Positions 28,623 to 41,291 of a stretch of DNA of 64,000 bases are shown piece by piece; within the stretch, counting starts at the first letter, position 1, and every line of letters begins with the position of its first letter. Source of the DNA: Paralvinella palmiformis (lineage: Eukaryota > Annelida > Polychaeta > Terebellida > Alvinellidae). The position numbers and the translations under genes were made by a program. Below the pieces are notes generated by a model, which searched no databases, was not told where the DNA came from, and saw only the letters and a list, made by a program, of their open reading frames with translations. The stretch lies in assembly GCA_025642065.1 (NCBI GenBank), contig JAODUP010000851.1, forward strand, positions 1-64,000, read 5' to 3'.

Positions 28623-29454
28623 CCTACTAAATATATGCCTGCATATATTAATAAACAAATCACTTCATATATACAGAAACACATATTCAACTTAATCCTA
28701 TCAATGCATATAATTAATTATGAATGTTTGAATGTCTGCACTGATTAAAACAAGGCTAGGAATTGTTCTAATTTTTTTTATCACGAACGATGGACAGCTC
28801 TTCAGTAAACTGACCTAGATATTAGTTATCATTCCATCCTTACAACAACTGAAGCAGCTTAGAATGAATGACCTTCCCATTTTTTTATAACAGGTTAGGC
28901 CATCTACTAATGGTAGCACATTCGAATAACGTTTCTTTTTACGCCTATAAATAGCATCAAAGCTTGCTTCTTCGTGTCATCTACCGTCCCGACAAGCCCT
29001 AAAGAGTAATTACCTGGGATAGATGAAACAATCCAAAAAGATAATAAGTGATAGGATGTAATAAGGCTGTCACTTTAAACTCGTCAGACCTTAATTACTA
29101 GAAGGTGAGGAATCCTGGCTTTGTAATTGCTTGACATTCAGAGATAAACAAAAACTGCCTTCACCCAAAACACCCACACTATCATGGACACGAATAAAAG
29201 TATATCACTTCGTTCAAGTACAAAATCGAAATATCCTAGAAGGCCATAGTTAACTTCTACGTTGTAATACAGACATGTATTTAATTTTTTTTAATAATTT
29301 GCGCGTACGCTCACACAAGAACACGCTACAACATAAGTGTTTATACCCACACACACGTGGGGGGGGGGCAAGCATGTACTGATAGACAAACGTCCAGAAT
29401 GGCTTGATTACTGCAACTCTCTTCTCTGTTTAATCTTAATTCATTTGTTAATAC
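28621..29454. other. no gene seen; possible 5' part of the following LINE
   Basis: No recognised motif. A G-run at 29353-29359 and AC-rich start near 29340 precede the LINE frame. Confidence 0.3.
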
Positions 29455-32205
29455 GTCGTCTTCCGATTTTAAATCTAAATGTGTTAATGTTATTGCGCGC
29501 CCTCGTCGTAAACATGCTAGGGTTACACTAAGGAGTTTAAAATTTCATAACTTGCATGCGATTGACTCTTTGCATGACGATCAGGAGGTTGAGGTTCCAT
29601 TAACGGTATTTTGTCTGAATGTTCAATCCTTGAGTAATAAAGCCATCTCTGTGGCTGATTATGTTGTATCACAAGGTATTGATGTATTAGCACTTACTGA
29701 TACGTGGCTTGGAACTGACACTGATCAGCTCACCATAAATCAGTTGGTTCCGGGAGGTTATGAGTTAAATCATATTCCTCATAAAAGTGGCAGATGCGGT
29801 GGTGGTATAGGCATACTCTACAAATAGGTCTGACTGTCACGGTAATTAAGTCAGAGACAACGAAGATGTACACTCATTTTGAAAATATGGACTGTATCAT
29901 AAATATAGGTAAGGTTACAGTTAAATTTTGTATTATATATCGTCCCCCTCCTTCTGAACAAAATGGCTTTAGAAATTCAATTTTTTTACGAATGGTCTAA
30001 ATAATCTACAGTCGTCTCAACACCTGAGTAATTGTGAGAGATCAGTTGACCAGCTGGTAGAAGCCTATAACAAAGATGTCCGGAGTATCATAAATCACCA
30101 TGCTCCTTCTTGTTCAAAACTCATTACATTGAGACCAGAAACTCCTTGGTACTCTGATAAACTCGGATCTGCTAAGAAAATTCGGAGGAAAGCAGAGAAC
30201 CTGGCGCGAGCTTCCTTAATGGTGCGCCTTAAAATAAACAGGGATCTCTGTAGAAAAATGAACACAGTACTCTTCGAGGAGAAGAAGTGTTTCATTCCAT
30301 AAAGATAGAGTAATGTGGAAAAGATGAAACAAAACTCTTCAAATTAACTAAGAACTTGATTGGGAAGTAACTCAAATGTAAATCTTCCACGCTTTACCTC
30401 TGCTGAACGTTCATCAGGAATAAGATCATTTCGGATACCCCAAACACTACCGGCGATATTTCCATGGATGCATATATTATGTTTAATGGAAATATGCTCG
30501 AAATGTTTCGGCCGACTACTGATGTTGAGGTCAAGGAGATAATAATCAAGTCTCCGAACAAGTCATGTGACTTGGATCCAATGCCCACTTGGCCTTTGAA
30601 GAAATGTATGGATCAACTTCTATCGCTGATAACAGCCATTGTCAATAGGTCAATGGATGAATCAGTGATGCCGTTGTGTTTGAAATGAGCCACCATAAGC
30701 CCGCTGCTTAACATATCTTGTTTGGATAAGGGAGATATGAAGAATTATCGTCCTATTTCGAACCTTCCTTTCATCTCTAAACTTATTGAAAAGGTAGTAG
30801 CAAGGGGTAGAGAAGAACACTTAGAACACAGTGATCGTAATGACATTTACCAGTCTGTTTATCGTAGAGGCCATTCAACAGAAACTGCACAGTGACATTG
30901 CTGAGGCTCTTGATGAAGGATCCATGACTGCATTAATTATGCTTGATTTATCTGCAGGTTTCGACGTAATCGATCACCCAATTATACTGAAGCGTTTTAG
31001 AATGTTTCTTTGGAACCAAGGAAAAAGTTTAACTTAGGTAAAGTCGTACCTCACCGACAGAACTCAGTGTGTTTCAGTGGCCAATAAAACATAGCCAGAT
31101 GTAGGTCTTCTTTTTTGGTTTTTCCACAGGGATCCATTTTAGGACCAAATAATTACTGTATGTATACCAAACCAGTAGGTGAAATTATTAAACGGTATAA
31201 TATTAAATATCATTGTTATGCCGATGATGCACAGGTGTACGTGACTTTGAAGTCATATGATAAATGAAATGTTATTTCATCTTCAATTGAAGCTTGTTTT
31301 GCAGACATATGTACTTGGATGAATACCAACATGCTGAAATTAAATAAGGACAAGACATAATTCACTGTTTTCTCATCCAAACAACATGTAAAGAAAACAG
31401 ACAATCTTAATATTAAAGTAGGATCCAGTTATATAAATTATTCCATATCTGTAAGAAATCTAGGGTTTATATTAGATAATATCCTAGGAATGGAGAAGCA
31501 GGTGAATTATATATGTAAGTTTTGTTATTATCAAATAAGAAGTATAGGACTTATTCCTAAGCACATAAATGATAGAAACATGCAAAACTTTAGTCCACGC
31601 CCTTATTATTTCTCGACTGGAATATGGCAATTCATTACTATATAATATCTCCCTCTCTCTGACCAATCACCTACAGCGAGTGCAGAACTGTGCTGTACGT
31701 CTGATGACACGCACTCGCAAAGCGTTTTGTTTAGCTGCACTGGCTTCCTGTACCTTTCAGATCATTATACAAGATCCTGTTTCTTATCTTCAAAGTACTG
31801 AATGGAACAGCACCATTGTATCTAAGCGATCTGATCGAAAAATATATACCAGTGAGAATGCTCCGATCTGAGTCCTATTCACTTTTGAGGGTATCAAGAA
31901 GCCACACAGCAATGTACGGAGAGAGATCCTTCCGAGCATCAGCTCCCAGGCTGTGGAACGAGTTTCCAAACTACCTACAACTCACAGCAAGTAAAGACAT
32001 ATTTTGTAAGGTTCTTAAAACCCATTCATTTAAATTGGCGTATTTATAATATTAAACCAGTCTCTTATGTTTGAAATGTATTTAAGCTATATGAGTTCAG
32101 AATATGTTTTAATTGTGTTTCAAATGTTAACCGCCTTAGAGCAATTTTAGTTGAATAATGCGCTATATAAAATATTAATATTATTATTATATTATATTAT
32201 AGTTG
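29455..32205 (+). pseudogene. CR1/L2-like LINE, most complete copy in the window (ORF2 broken)
   Basis: Domains in order. Basic lead-in at 29455-29560 (VNVIARPRRKHARVTLRSL). Endonuclease start at 29552-29827: FCLNVQSLSNKAISVADYV, LALTDTWLGTD, GRCGGGIGILYK, then CIIYRPPPSEQNGF. The GDFN half of the endonuclease is missing: near 29998 the reading jumps to the linker (AYNKDVRSIINHHAPSCSKL). RT: PNKSCDLDPMPTWPLKKCM at 30555, MKNYRPISNLPFISKLIEKV at 30740, LDLSAGFDVIDHPIILKRF (motif A), GSILGP, then CYADDAQVYVTLKSYDK (motif C) at 31220. C-terminal: ISRLEYGNSLLYNI, LHWLPV, then RSFRASAPRLWNEFPNYL to a stop near 32049. The 3' UTR ends CCTTAGAGCA...GCGCTATATAAA then ATT repeats. Frameshifts, stops and the deletion preclude activity. 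Confidence 0.92.
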
Positions 32206-32695
32206 ACAAATATTGCGGAATTCCGATGCTAAAATACAATTCAATATGACATATATCCTGAATAGATGTGTCGGTTTATTTGATGGAGGCGCAGGATCCT
32301 TGCTATGAGTGTTACCGTCATTGCTGAACATGACCCTACCTACTGTTGACATTACGCAGTTTTTAGGCTATTTATAACGGTAAAGGGAACATTTTTTTTC
32401 TAATATCGCAAATCAATATGTGAGGTAGGAAGACCATCTTGACTTGGTTTAGTCGTTCTAAGGAAAGCCTAAAGACTAATTAATGTCAAAATCAGATTTA
32501 AAAACATTTATCCATCTTTGGTATCAAAATATTTAACATACTTTTATATCTTAAGTTGCGTAGTCTTTGTGTAAAATTAAGAGTTTAGTGATATGCACAT
32601 TGGTCAATATTTTTCTAACTACAGAAAATAGCACTAATTATTTAATTAATTGATACACGCTTCGGTATTTATATATGTATTTTAAATGTTGATAT
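32206..32695. other. no gene seen
   Basis: AT-rich, no motif recognised. Confidence 0.35.

Positions 32696-32697
<2 letters not shown>

Positions 32698-32757
<60 letters not shown>
32698..32757. repeat. (AT)n microsatellite
   Basis: About 29 units. Confidence 0.95.
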
Positions 32758-32759
<2 letters not shown>

Positions 32760-32762
<3 letters not shown>

Positions 32763-34250
32763 CATCTAGTAAGAGAAAGTGTTAATATTTATTTCGTTTT
32801 TGACTACATAATGAAATAAATGTTCGGTAAGCCTCTACTAAAATGGCCCTTTTGGTTAGTTCTACAATTCATATCTAACATTATTTCTTCTTCTCATGAA
32901 GTTATTAATTTCAGTTTCCAATGTATTTTCTAAATAAAAAGACAATGCATCCATATATTTGTTTATCAGTTTCTGTATGTCACCCTCCAATGTTTCCTTT
33001 AATGTTGGCGAAGAGAATAGACAGCTCTGACCCCTAATTATTATTCAAACAAAATAGCAGCCAACTGACGGCATCCTTCGTTAATATTCTGTCATTAGAA
33101 AACGTGTTCCAAACAGGTGCTGAGACAATAATTAATGGTTTCGTTTTGACATATGTCATCCTATTATGGCGAATCTTTGTACTGAAATGACAAGACCGTA
33201 AAAAGGACATGCACGTGGAATATTCAGTCTAAGAATAGCGTATGCCTTTAAGGCTGTTGGTATTGATAATAATACTAATGGCGATTGATACCAAATGAGT
33301 ACACTGATCATGGCATTTGTGCTGGTAGTGATGAAAGATTCGTGATGATAATAAGAACAATAATTATTAATATTTCACGTATTCGGGGAACTCTTTTAAT
33401 GCATAGTCGAGGATAAAAGATCACATAAACAATTACTAGAGATGATTCCCCTAAAACTGGAATCAATATCATTGGAATCAAAACACGACTACTAGTGCAA
33501 TCCTTTGAACATAAACAATATTAGCCTGATGAACCTAGTAATCAGAATTATGCTGAAGGTTGACCGAGTTATTAATTATTAATGAGCACTTATTTTTAAT
33601 ATTAAGAAATGTACATACCTCTAACCACCCATCATCCGGCGAACAAATTAAGCGAATGCGAAAATTATGGTTATCAAGATTAGTGAATATAATTACTATG
33701 GATGACCCCCTAAGATAACATTACTATTTAATAAATTGAAAATCAATTAATAAACATGGTCAAGTCGTGTTTCATGGTTGATATAGAAAATCTATCCGTT
33801 AGAACTCTCTACCTTCAATATACTGAAGTTTCGTTCGCCAGTCTAATTTCGAACACATGAAGTAGAACGTGTGTTGTTATTTCGCTGGATTGGTGAAGAA
33901 ACGTGCCGTGACTTGATGTTGGTGGCGTTAGATCAATTGTGGTGCTGAAATGTGTCCGTGGGCTTTAGTGAACTCGTGATCGAATCGGGCTCTCTCAAGC
34001 GGGATACTTGAACAGACTGGATATAGTTTTCTCTATCTGATATCCGTCGAAAAACGACCCGTGTGTTGGCCCTGTGTCGGAAGTGACATAGGACAGACTA
34101 GTGTTGATCTATCCAATCTGGAGCATGATTAAGATTGTTGTTGCCTGTAAATAGAATGATAATTTAATAGGCTAACTAGGTAAATTTAATTGAACATATC
34201 GATTTGTTCTGTATTAGATATGTGGTCTGGTTTCCTTGTAAGTGTAGTAT
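32760..34250. other. no gene seen; GC-richer patch 33840-34140
   Basis: The patch (for example GTGCCGTGACTTGATGTTGG) stands out from the AT-rich surroundings. No frame, splice border or RNA fold was recognised. Confidence 0.35.

Positions 34251-34256
<6 letters not shown>

Positions 34257-34311
<55 letters not shown>
34257..34311. repeat. (TA)n microsatellite
   Basis: About 27 units. Confidence 0.95.
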
Positions 34312-34314
<3 letters not shown>

Positions 34315-34637
34315 ATATTTAAATATAATTGGGCCCGAATGTTTCTAGTTAATATTTGTGCATACTAACACACAAACAGCCTATTTGGTATTTATAACAT
34401 CTCTCCACTATTGGATAACACTACCCATTCTGCTTATGGTCACTTTATCACTCTGTTTAATATAATAATACACACCATTAATAACGACTACATTACTACG
34501 TTTTTGCCGAACATCTGACGATATAACCGTCCCATTACATTTTCGGCTATTTATCTGGAGGTAAGATAAGAACGAAAGCCAAATTTGCATACTTATCTAT
34601 ACTGCGACCTGCACCTTTGACTCATTTGTCATTGAGC

Positions 34638-34672
34638 AGGGTTAGGGGTTAGGGTTAGGGTTAACCCTAACA
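34638..34672. repeat. short interstitial telomere-like repeat, head-to-head
   Basis: GGGTTAGGGGTTAGGGTTAG then GGTTAACCCTAACA: about three TTAGGG units meet about one and a half CCCTAA units at TTAA. Confidence 0.85.
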
Positions 34673-34679
34673 TTAGCCC

Positions 34680-36299
34680 TAATCCTCTGTCACAAAAAAT
34701 AAGATACAGTGAATACAAAAGATGGCCCCAAATTTAAACGGATGGCACACACACTTTAACTCCTGGATATCGAATAATTTTAGAGGTTTTCCTTCACGAA
34801 ATTCAAAATAGAACCATCAATAAAAAGAAATGCATTCAATTAATAATAATTGCAATAATGAGGGACACGAAGTTTAAAATTCCACCTTTTTAATATACAT
34901 CGTTTTGACATACACCTATTCGAATATTTGCTTCATGGCCAAGAGGAAAGCTGTTTAAAGCTAACCCTGATTTGAATGGGTTTTTAATACAATAACGTAT
35001 TTAGGGGTGTTTTTGTGTCTGTTTAAAAGTCTAACATTTTCCAGTGTTCTACCTCTTGCAATACGCCATCAATTCGTTAATTGTATATTAACTATAACAT
35101 GACAACAAACTGAACACTTCAAGTTATGTACCTAATCTCACAGAATGTTTTAGTCTCGCAATTATCTGGAGCTAGTATTTAAACATATTAATAAGGTTTC
35201 ACTGTACAGTGTTCAGTTACCTTGAGGTTTAGATTTCACGTATGTATTCAGGAGAGAGAGAAAGGAGATGGTTGGATAGTTCACTGCCCAGACTAAACAA
35301 CTCAACAACAAGGGTTATATACATTGTAATCACGACTGTAATCATAATTATGTTACAGTGTAATCGATTACAATAATTAATGCATTCGTCGTCGTAATCA
35401 TTATATTGTCATTTATAGAAGTACAAAAAATTAAGTCATGATATAATGGGGCGAGAAAAATGAATTAAGAAGAATTAAAAAACGTTGCAAATTATTGGAT
35501 AAATTGCGCGAGGAGAACTATAGTAAGAGATAATTGCTATTCTAAAACTGTATTTTCATCTTATTTGTATAACTGTGATGTTTAGTAAATTCGTAGCAAT
35601 CTTATATTTTACGATAATAAATCCACAAGTCATAAGTATGCGTGACTGGCTCTAAAACAAGACTCAACAATTAGTTTTATTACAAAGTGAAAAAAATAGT
35701 GTGATACTAGTAGAAAAATTGAATAACGTTCGACCATTTACAATATTTGCAAGTTGCATTTCCAAATCATAAAGTATCCCATTTATTTACCAAGACACCT
35801 GGTTTTGATCTAGATAAGGTAATAGTAATTATATAATTAATCTGATTATGAAGACACGAACAAGGACAAATGCTAGTTTGACTGGTGGCAAGTAAAGTAA
35901 TGTTATACGTTAAGACTGATTATTGGTTCGAAGTCATGCACAGCCGAGAACAAACATACCTCATGGTCCCTTATCCTATTGTTTTCCCTGTCATAGTGGT
36001 GTTTGGTCTAAGTATAAAATTTTCAGTCTATTAGCTATATTCTTCTAAAAATGTACCCTTCCTCTTGACCTATCTTAAATACAAAAAACAACAATATTGT
36101 GACATGTGAGACTTACGTGATATTATCAATACAATTATGTGATGACTGTTTAACTGAAGTGATAAATCTTTATAATTTTCGTAAATATATTAAATTGTCT
36201 CATTATTCGAACAATAAGATACCTGTGACAGTGTCAGCTTCTATAGATTGGCACTTTAAGTGGTCATCGTCATTGTCTAAAATGGGTTACATAGGTGAA
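34680..36299. other. no gene seen
   Basis: AT-rich. At 35315-35400 a run of TGTAATC/GATTACA motifs resembles that at 19866-19945 and may be a shared old repeat. Confidence 0.35.
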
Positions 36300-36640
36300 T
36301 ATTGTATGTGTGTACGCCCGTGTATGTGTGTATATTGTGTGTGGGTGTTTTGTGTGTGTGTGTGTTTTCTCTGTGTGTGATTATGAGGATGAGATTACGT
36401 GATCGAGTTTATGTATGTGCTTGTATATGTGTTTGACTGTACGTATGTGTTGGTGTTTGTGTGCGTGTGTACTTGTATGTGTGCATGCGTGAGTTATTAT
36501 AGTAATTACAAGTCGATAAACAGTGTGTGGGGGGTGTACTGGTGCGTGCTTGCGTGTGCGTGTATATGTGTCTGCATGTGTGTACGTGTGTGCATTGTGT
36601 GTGTGTGCGAGCGTGTTGTGTATGCGTGCGTGTGCGTGCG
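36300..36640. repeat. degenerate (TG)n/(TGCG)n tract
   Basis: Two TG-rich blocks (36303-36380 and 36410-36640) of imperfect GTGT/GCGT units. It directly precedes composite repeat A, as a TG run also does at 55348 and 46580. Confidence 0.85.
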
Positions 36641-37960
36641 TGTTTTAGTTGTGAATAATAAGGCACAGGCATAGAGAATCTCGAACCGTGAATTCAAACT
36701 CTGGACGTTTCTTCAAAGGACTGAATCCAGAGTGGCAACTTTTCTTGCTGAGACATATGTAATGTCTCACCATATTAATTATCTAAGCAGCCCTATTTAT
36801 AGCTATTTCTCAATTGCTGTAACTTTCCTCAAAGCAATACTATATAAACTATATAACCCAATTGTCACTGTCTTCAAGGGTCAGTTTGTACAATGGACAG
36901 TTGTCACGAAGCGACTACTATAAAAACTGTTTAGCTTAATTGCTATTAAAAGACTGACATCTGCGCTGAAGCAGACCATAATAGAGCGTCATAGCTGTTA
37001 AAACTGTGTTAACATTTTCAAACCAGACTTAATGTCAGCTATTCAAACTATTGTTGTAACAACGTTCTTAAGTGTTATTTATGACAAGCAGATTACAGCT
37101 AATCTTGAATGCCATAGTACCAACTTGACATAACTGGATCTAGGAAAGATAATTCTATTCCCACATACAACCATGGTGAATTGTATATGCAACTATAGTT
37201 TTTATATAAAACAGACCAGCCGCGCGAGCTTCCCTGGCTAGCGGTTAAGCATCCGGCACTTGGTGTCAACGGTCACAGGTTCGATCCCCGCAATAGGTCG
37301 AAACTTTTCCAGGGATTAATTTCTCGACTCATAAGATCGTGGATGGCTGATCACGTTAAATGGCGCTGCCATCTCCACTGAATTATTAAAAATAAAGGGG
37401 AACGTTAAAATCTCCATGGGACGTAAAACACTCTAGCATACCTCAGGGTACTTCGGCTCCATCTTTCCGTACTGCTCCCCTGTGAGTGGTGGGGGAGGAA
37501 TTTCTCAACCACTCCAAATTAGAGGCCGTGCCGAATGAGCGACAGTCTGGGAATTCTCCCCGAACAACAAAACAAACAGCTGTGTCCAATGCCACCGCTC
37601 GAAATGCGATGCGGTGTTTCTATTCCTGAGTCAGGAGTACTTATAATGCTTCAAAGACGCAAATAGTGCATGAAATATACAGCTCTAGATCAACTTCTCT
37701 TGAATGCGGGGACCGGGAAATATAGTCTCCACGCATAGAAAACGAAACAATCTCAACCGCAGCATAATATGCCTTGTGATATTTGCTGGAGGGTCAAATA
37801 CCTCATAAACATACAAATCCAATAAATACTATGAGCAACTCGTCACTATTATAACAATTTACATCGGTGCTTTAGCAAACCGTTATGGCGGAATTGCCGT
37901 TCTATATATTAACATTTTCAAATCAGACTTAATATCTCCTATTCAAACTATTATTATAAT
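36640..37960 (+). repeat. composite repeat family A with nested SINE
   Basis: Head (AATAAGGCACAGGCA, GACTGAATCCAGAGTGGC, CTATTTATAGCTATTT, GGTCAGTTTGTACA, CACGAAGCGACTACTAT), then a unit from AACATTTTCAAACCAGAC (37012) through CACCGC...GCGGTG and ATATACAGCTCTAGATCAAC to the next AACATTTTCAAATCAGAC near 37911. The SINE at 37231-37577 is inserted inside. No protein recognised. Confidence 0.85.
37231..37577 (+). repeat. tRNA-derived SINE, family 1, with empty-site comparison
   Basis: A box TAGCGGTTAAG (37239-37249), B box GGTTCGATCCC (37278-37288), unrelated body with TTTCTCGACTCATAAGATCG and GGTGGGGGAGG, ending ACAACAAAACAAAC. AGCT occurs on both sides (37227-37230 and 37578-37581) and only once at the matching empty site near 48635. 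Confidence 0.92.
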
Positions 37961-37964
37961 AATG

Positions 37965-38715
37965 GGTTTTATTAACGATAAGGAGTTGGCCTTAAATGTA
38001 TTTCGTCTTTGCTTGTACGTCAGAGTTCAGGATAGAAATGGAATGGATCGATTAATATATTTTGTACGTCTTTTCCCTAAAAATTAATTAGCTCTTAAAT
38101 AAAATTGATGTGATCATTGTTATTATTATTATTATTATTATTATTTATAGCAGGAGGAATACTATCACTCTATACATAGGTAAGCGAGATAAACATGCTA
38201 CTATTTGAATGACAAGCTAATTTCTTTGTTCTCGATAAATGATCTTTTTATGGTTAGTAATCATTTGAAGAAGACAATTATCCACACGGTTATTACCAAC
38301 ATAGATAATCTGTTTAAGCTTGGCCTTTTCTCTAACGAAAATATAACTGCACACACTACCAGTTTACGAAATACTGATAACTCATTTCCATACAAACATC
38401 TGTAGGCGGTGTGACTAAAGTTGTTGACGTTGAGCCTGCCATTAACCTTTTGTTATTAAGGTTGAACCAGGTCATTATCTATCCATAAGTGGCAGCGGCT
38501 ATGACAGCTCTTAATGGTGACCTTGTTGCCCAATACCACTTTTCCACATGTACAGGGCGAATTGGAAAGGCTAATTGGCTGTATAAGTTTAGGCGTTATT
38601 TCACAATCAGCTCAATTTATACTGGTCTGAGTTTGGTCACATATGTGTGACCATTTGAGTAGAGTAGACTATTTAAGGGTTCGAGGCTTGACATTTGGAT
38701 ACGATATTTGATATA
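37965..38715. other. no gene seen
   Basis: AT-rich with a short ATT repeat at 38118-38145. The 66-codon frame at 38205 has no recognised features. Confidence 0.35.
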
Positions 38716-38717
38716 AT

Positions 38718-39010
38718 AATAATAATAATAATAATAATATATGTGACATTTATATAACGCCCTTTTAAGCTAGAAGCTGCTCTAAGTCGTTTTACAATAT
38801 TATTATCCCTGACCGAGACCTGTTTCCAGCTAGCACATATCTCAACTCCCAAGGGAGCATACAGCGCATGCTGCCATTATAGGCGCAAAGCGTTTCTGAA
38901 ACACACAGCCATCACGTCCTGTCAGGTACTCATTTTTATGGATGAATGAACTAGTCGCCACATGAGAGCATTGCAGCTGCCGAGTCCTACGCTCTAACTA
39001 ACTGCGCTAT
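38718..39010 (-). repeat. tRNA-derived SINE with LINE-type 3' tail
   Basis: On the minus strand the head reads GATAGCGCAGTTAGTTAGAG then CGTAGGACTCG, a clear tRNA-like A box. After a unique body it ends CTTAGAGCAGCTTCTAGC, GGGCGTTATATAAATGTCAC and ATT repeats. The end closely resembles the 3' terminus of the CR1/L2-like LINE at 32120-32200. Confidence 0.75.
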
Positions 39011-39750
39011 CATATATAACTCGATATATAACAACAAACAAGTGAACATATAAACAAACACATATACAGAGACATATTGAGACATTCAAAAGAAAGTTTT
39101 GGGAAAGGTTTTTTGTCGATTTTCGTAAGAAAACCATCTCCAACAATAAAATAATTATAAGGTATGATTAGGCACATGCACAGATATATACGAATTAACA
39201 TACTCCCATACATACATATACACGCGCACACACAGCGATAAACAAAAAACAAAGATGACTGGATATACGCGAACAAACATACACGCACTCATAATTACTT
39301 ATCTATAGGTTAATGTAATACGCATGGTTTACTGGGAACAAGTTTAATGTCATTCATGCAATTAAACTGTTCTAAGATTTTTATTTCAATCATTGTATTA
39401 CATTTTCAAAACGTATGCCAATATTAATGTTTATTTCAAAAATATTCCTTTTTTTCTTTTAATTAACAATTTCCTTAAAGCTAAATTTAACACGATTATT
39501 TTTATATTGAATATGTGACTGGGAGAATCACTGATTTTGTGAGTGTCAAAATCTATCATTAGGGTTGTCTACTCTCATTTGGCATTTGGTCTGACTGTTT
39601 GTTCTTTAACTATGGATGTTTCATTGCTTAATGTGTATTTGACGATAATCCTAAACATAGTCTTGTAATGTGTATTATCTTATCGTCTATTACTGTAAAT
39701 CCAGGGTTGGCTATACCTGAAGGGTGTTTCATCTATTGAATTATTACCTT
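39011..39750. other. no gene seen
   Basis: AT-rich with minor CA-rich sequence. Confidence 0.35.
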
Positions 39751-39754
39751 TGCA

Positions 39755-39832
39755 GGTAGCTCTGCCCATTTAGTCTACTGAATCGGCAAGAGTAAACGTA
39801 AAACATCTCATTTGATCTTCTATTATTCATTA
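39755..39832 (+). repeat. tRNA-derived SINE, family 2, 3' fragment
   Basis: TTATTACCTTTGCAGGTAGC then CCCATTTAGTCTACTG then CGTAAAACATCTCATTTGATC, the same order as in the copy at 43650. The tRNA head is missing. Confidence 0.5.
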
Positions 39833-39834
39833 CT

Positions 39835-41128
39835 CTGGTTGTTGTTTACTGGTCTTATCGTCCATAGCTATAGCACTATTTGTTTCGATTGATGGCATTC
39901 GTTATCTTTTTAGCATTTAACATTTACAATCAGCCTTATCTGGTTACAGTGAATATTACTTTAAAACGATTAGTTGGTGTACATATCTTTGCGTGTGATC
40001 GGTGACAAATCGAGTTAACGCGTTACTTCAGGGTGGATGGAAGATTGAATATGCTACCGAGTGATTATTTTGTTTCGTCCCGCTAATGGCTATGTTTGAG
40101 ACATATACTGATACCACAGAACCGAGTTAGGAAATGTGAAATATTCCTCTTTTATAGCCTATTATGTTCACTACTTGAGATAAATTGGCCGTCTAAGCAC
40201 TAAATTTAATGAGGTAATATGAAAGATTAAACGCATTTCGGACATATCTCAGCCGCAGTTTAATCGCTTATGTTAAACGTCGGTGGCTAACCGCGATGCA
40301 CCATAGGCAATGGATCCGGAATATATATCTTAAAGAAACGGTCATATCAAGACAAATGTTGACCCTGTAATTTTGAGCTAAACCTATTTCCAGAGTACCG
40401 ATATACTGATTTCCCAAAACATGTACTGTTTTCCATCATCAAGGTTATCAACTTCATCGTCTACATATTCATCAGCATCATCATCATCATCATCCTTATC
40501 AACATCGTGACCTGTTTTCAGTCAGGTGACTCATATCAACCAAACCAACTAATCCAGTAATCCCGTAGCCAAGTCATCATTTACAAACACACACCGGATC
40601 ATCTCCATTTAACCTGGTCAACGTTAGGCGGATACAAAAGATAGATGCACGGTCAATACGAGGAACGAACTCGCTGTCAATTGGTGAAGAACCATCTCGG
40701 AGAGATTATCCCCTAGCCGTGACAGTCCGGACTCTGTACCTCCGTAGGCCTAGCATCGTACCATTATGACACATACTTAACATGCTACGCTAGCTCTAGT
40801 GTTAAGATGAATGTTAGGCTAAAGAGATCTATCTCAGATAAGTCATTTCGCCTAGGCTGTATGCTGCATGATAGGGCGAGGTGTATTTTCTGCCTGTATA
40901 TTCCATAGTCCGAGCTGGTGCCAGCGATAAGGGCCAAATGCGGAAATTAATCCAGCGGTGGATTGGCTTACGTCATTATTTATTACTGCATCATAAACAA
41001 TCACCTACTATCTGGAAAGTAGTGCAAAGAAAGGTTACACAGTAATAATTAATATGTCGGGTAAACAGAAATGAAACGCATATCATGATGAAAATGATTT
41101 AACCATGTAAATATATATATAAGTAAGA
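39835..41128. other. no gene seen; GC-richer patch 40510-40960
   Basis: A short CATCAT run near 40470, then balanced-composition sequence (AGTCCGGACTCTGTACCTCC and others) without recognised motif. Confidence 0.35.
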
Positions 41129-41130
41129 AT

Positions 41131-41131
41131 G

Positions 41132-41186
<55 letters not shown>

Positions 41187-41256
41187 AGATGAGAGCCTAT
41201 TTCTTTTAAATACTTAACCTTACTCTACAAGTCAGTTTTTAAAAAGCATTGAAACG

Positions 41257-41289
<33 letters not shown>
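41131..41289. repeat. (TA)n-(GA)n and (TA)n microsatellites
   Basis: TA at 41131-41154, GA at 41155-41184, TA at 41260-41289. Confidence 0.9.

Positions 41290-41291
<2 letters not shown>

Noticed and set aside
33527..33560. Second CTGATGA near 33530 as a hammerhead core
   Set aside because: No GAAA with a closing stem II follows.
37239..37288. tRNA-gene-like A and B boxes
   Set aside because: They belong to SINE heads (also at 57605, 55930, 48255, 56837, 43700 and 39000). No cloverleaf with an acceptor stem was found.
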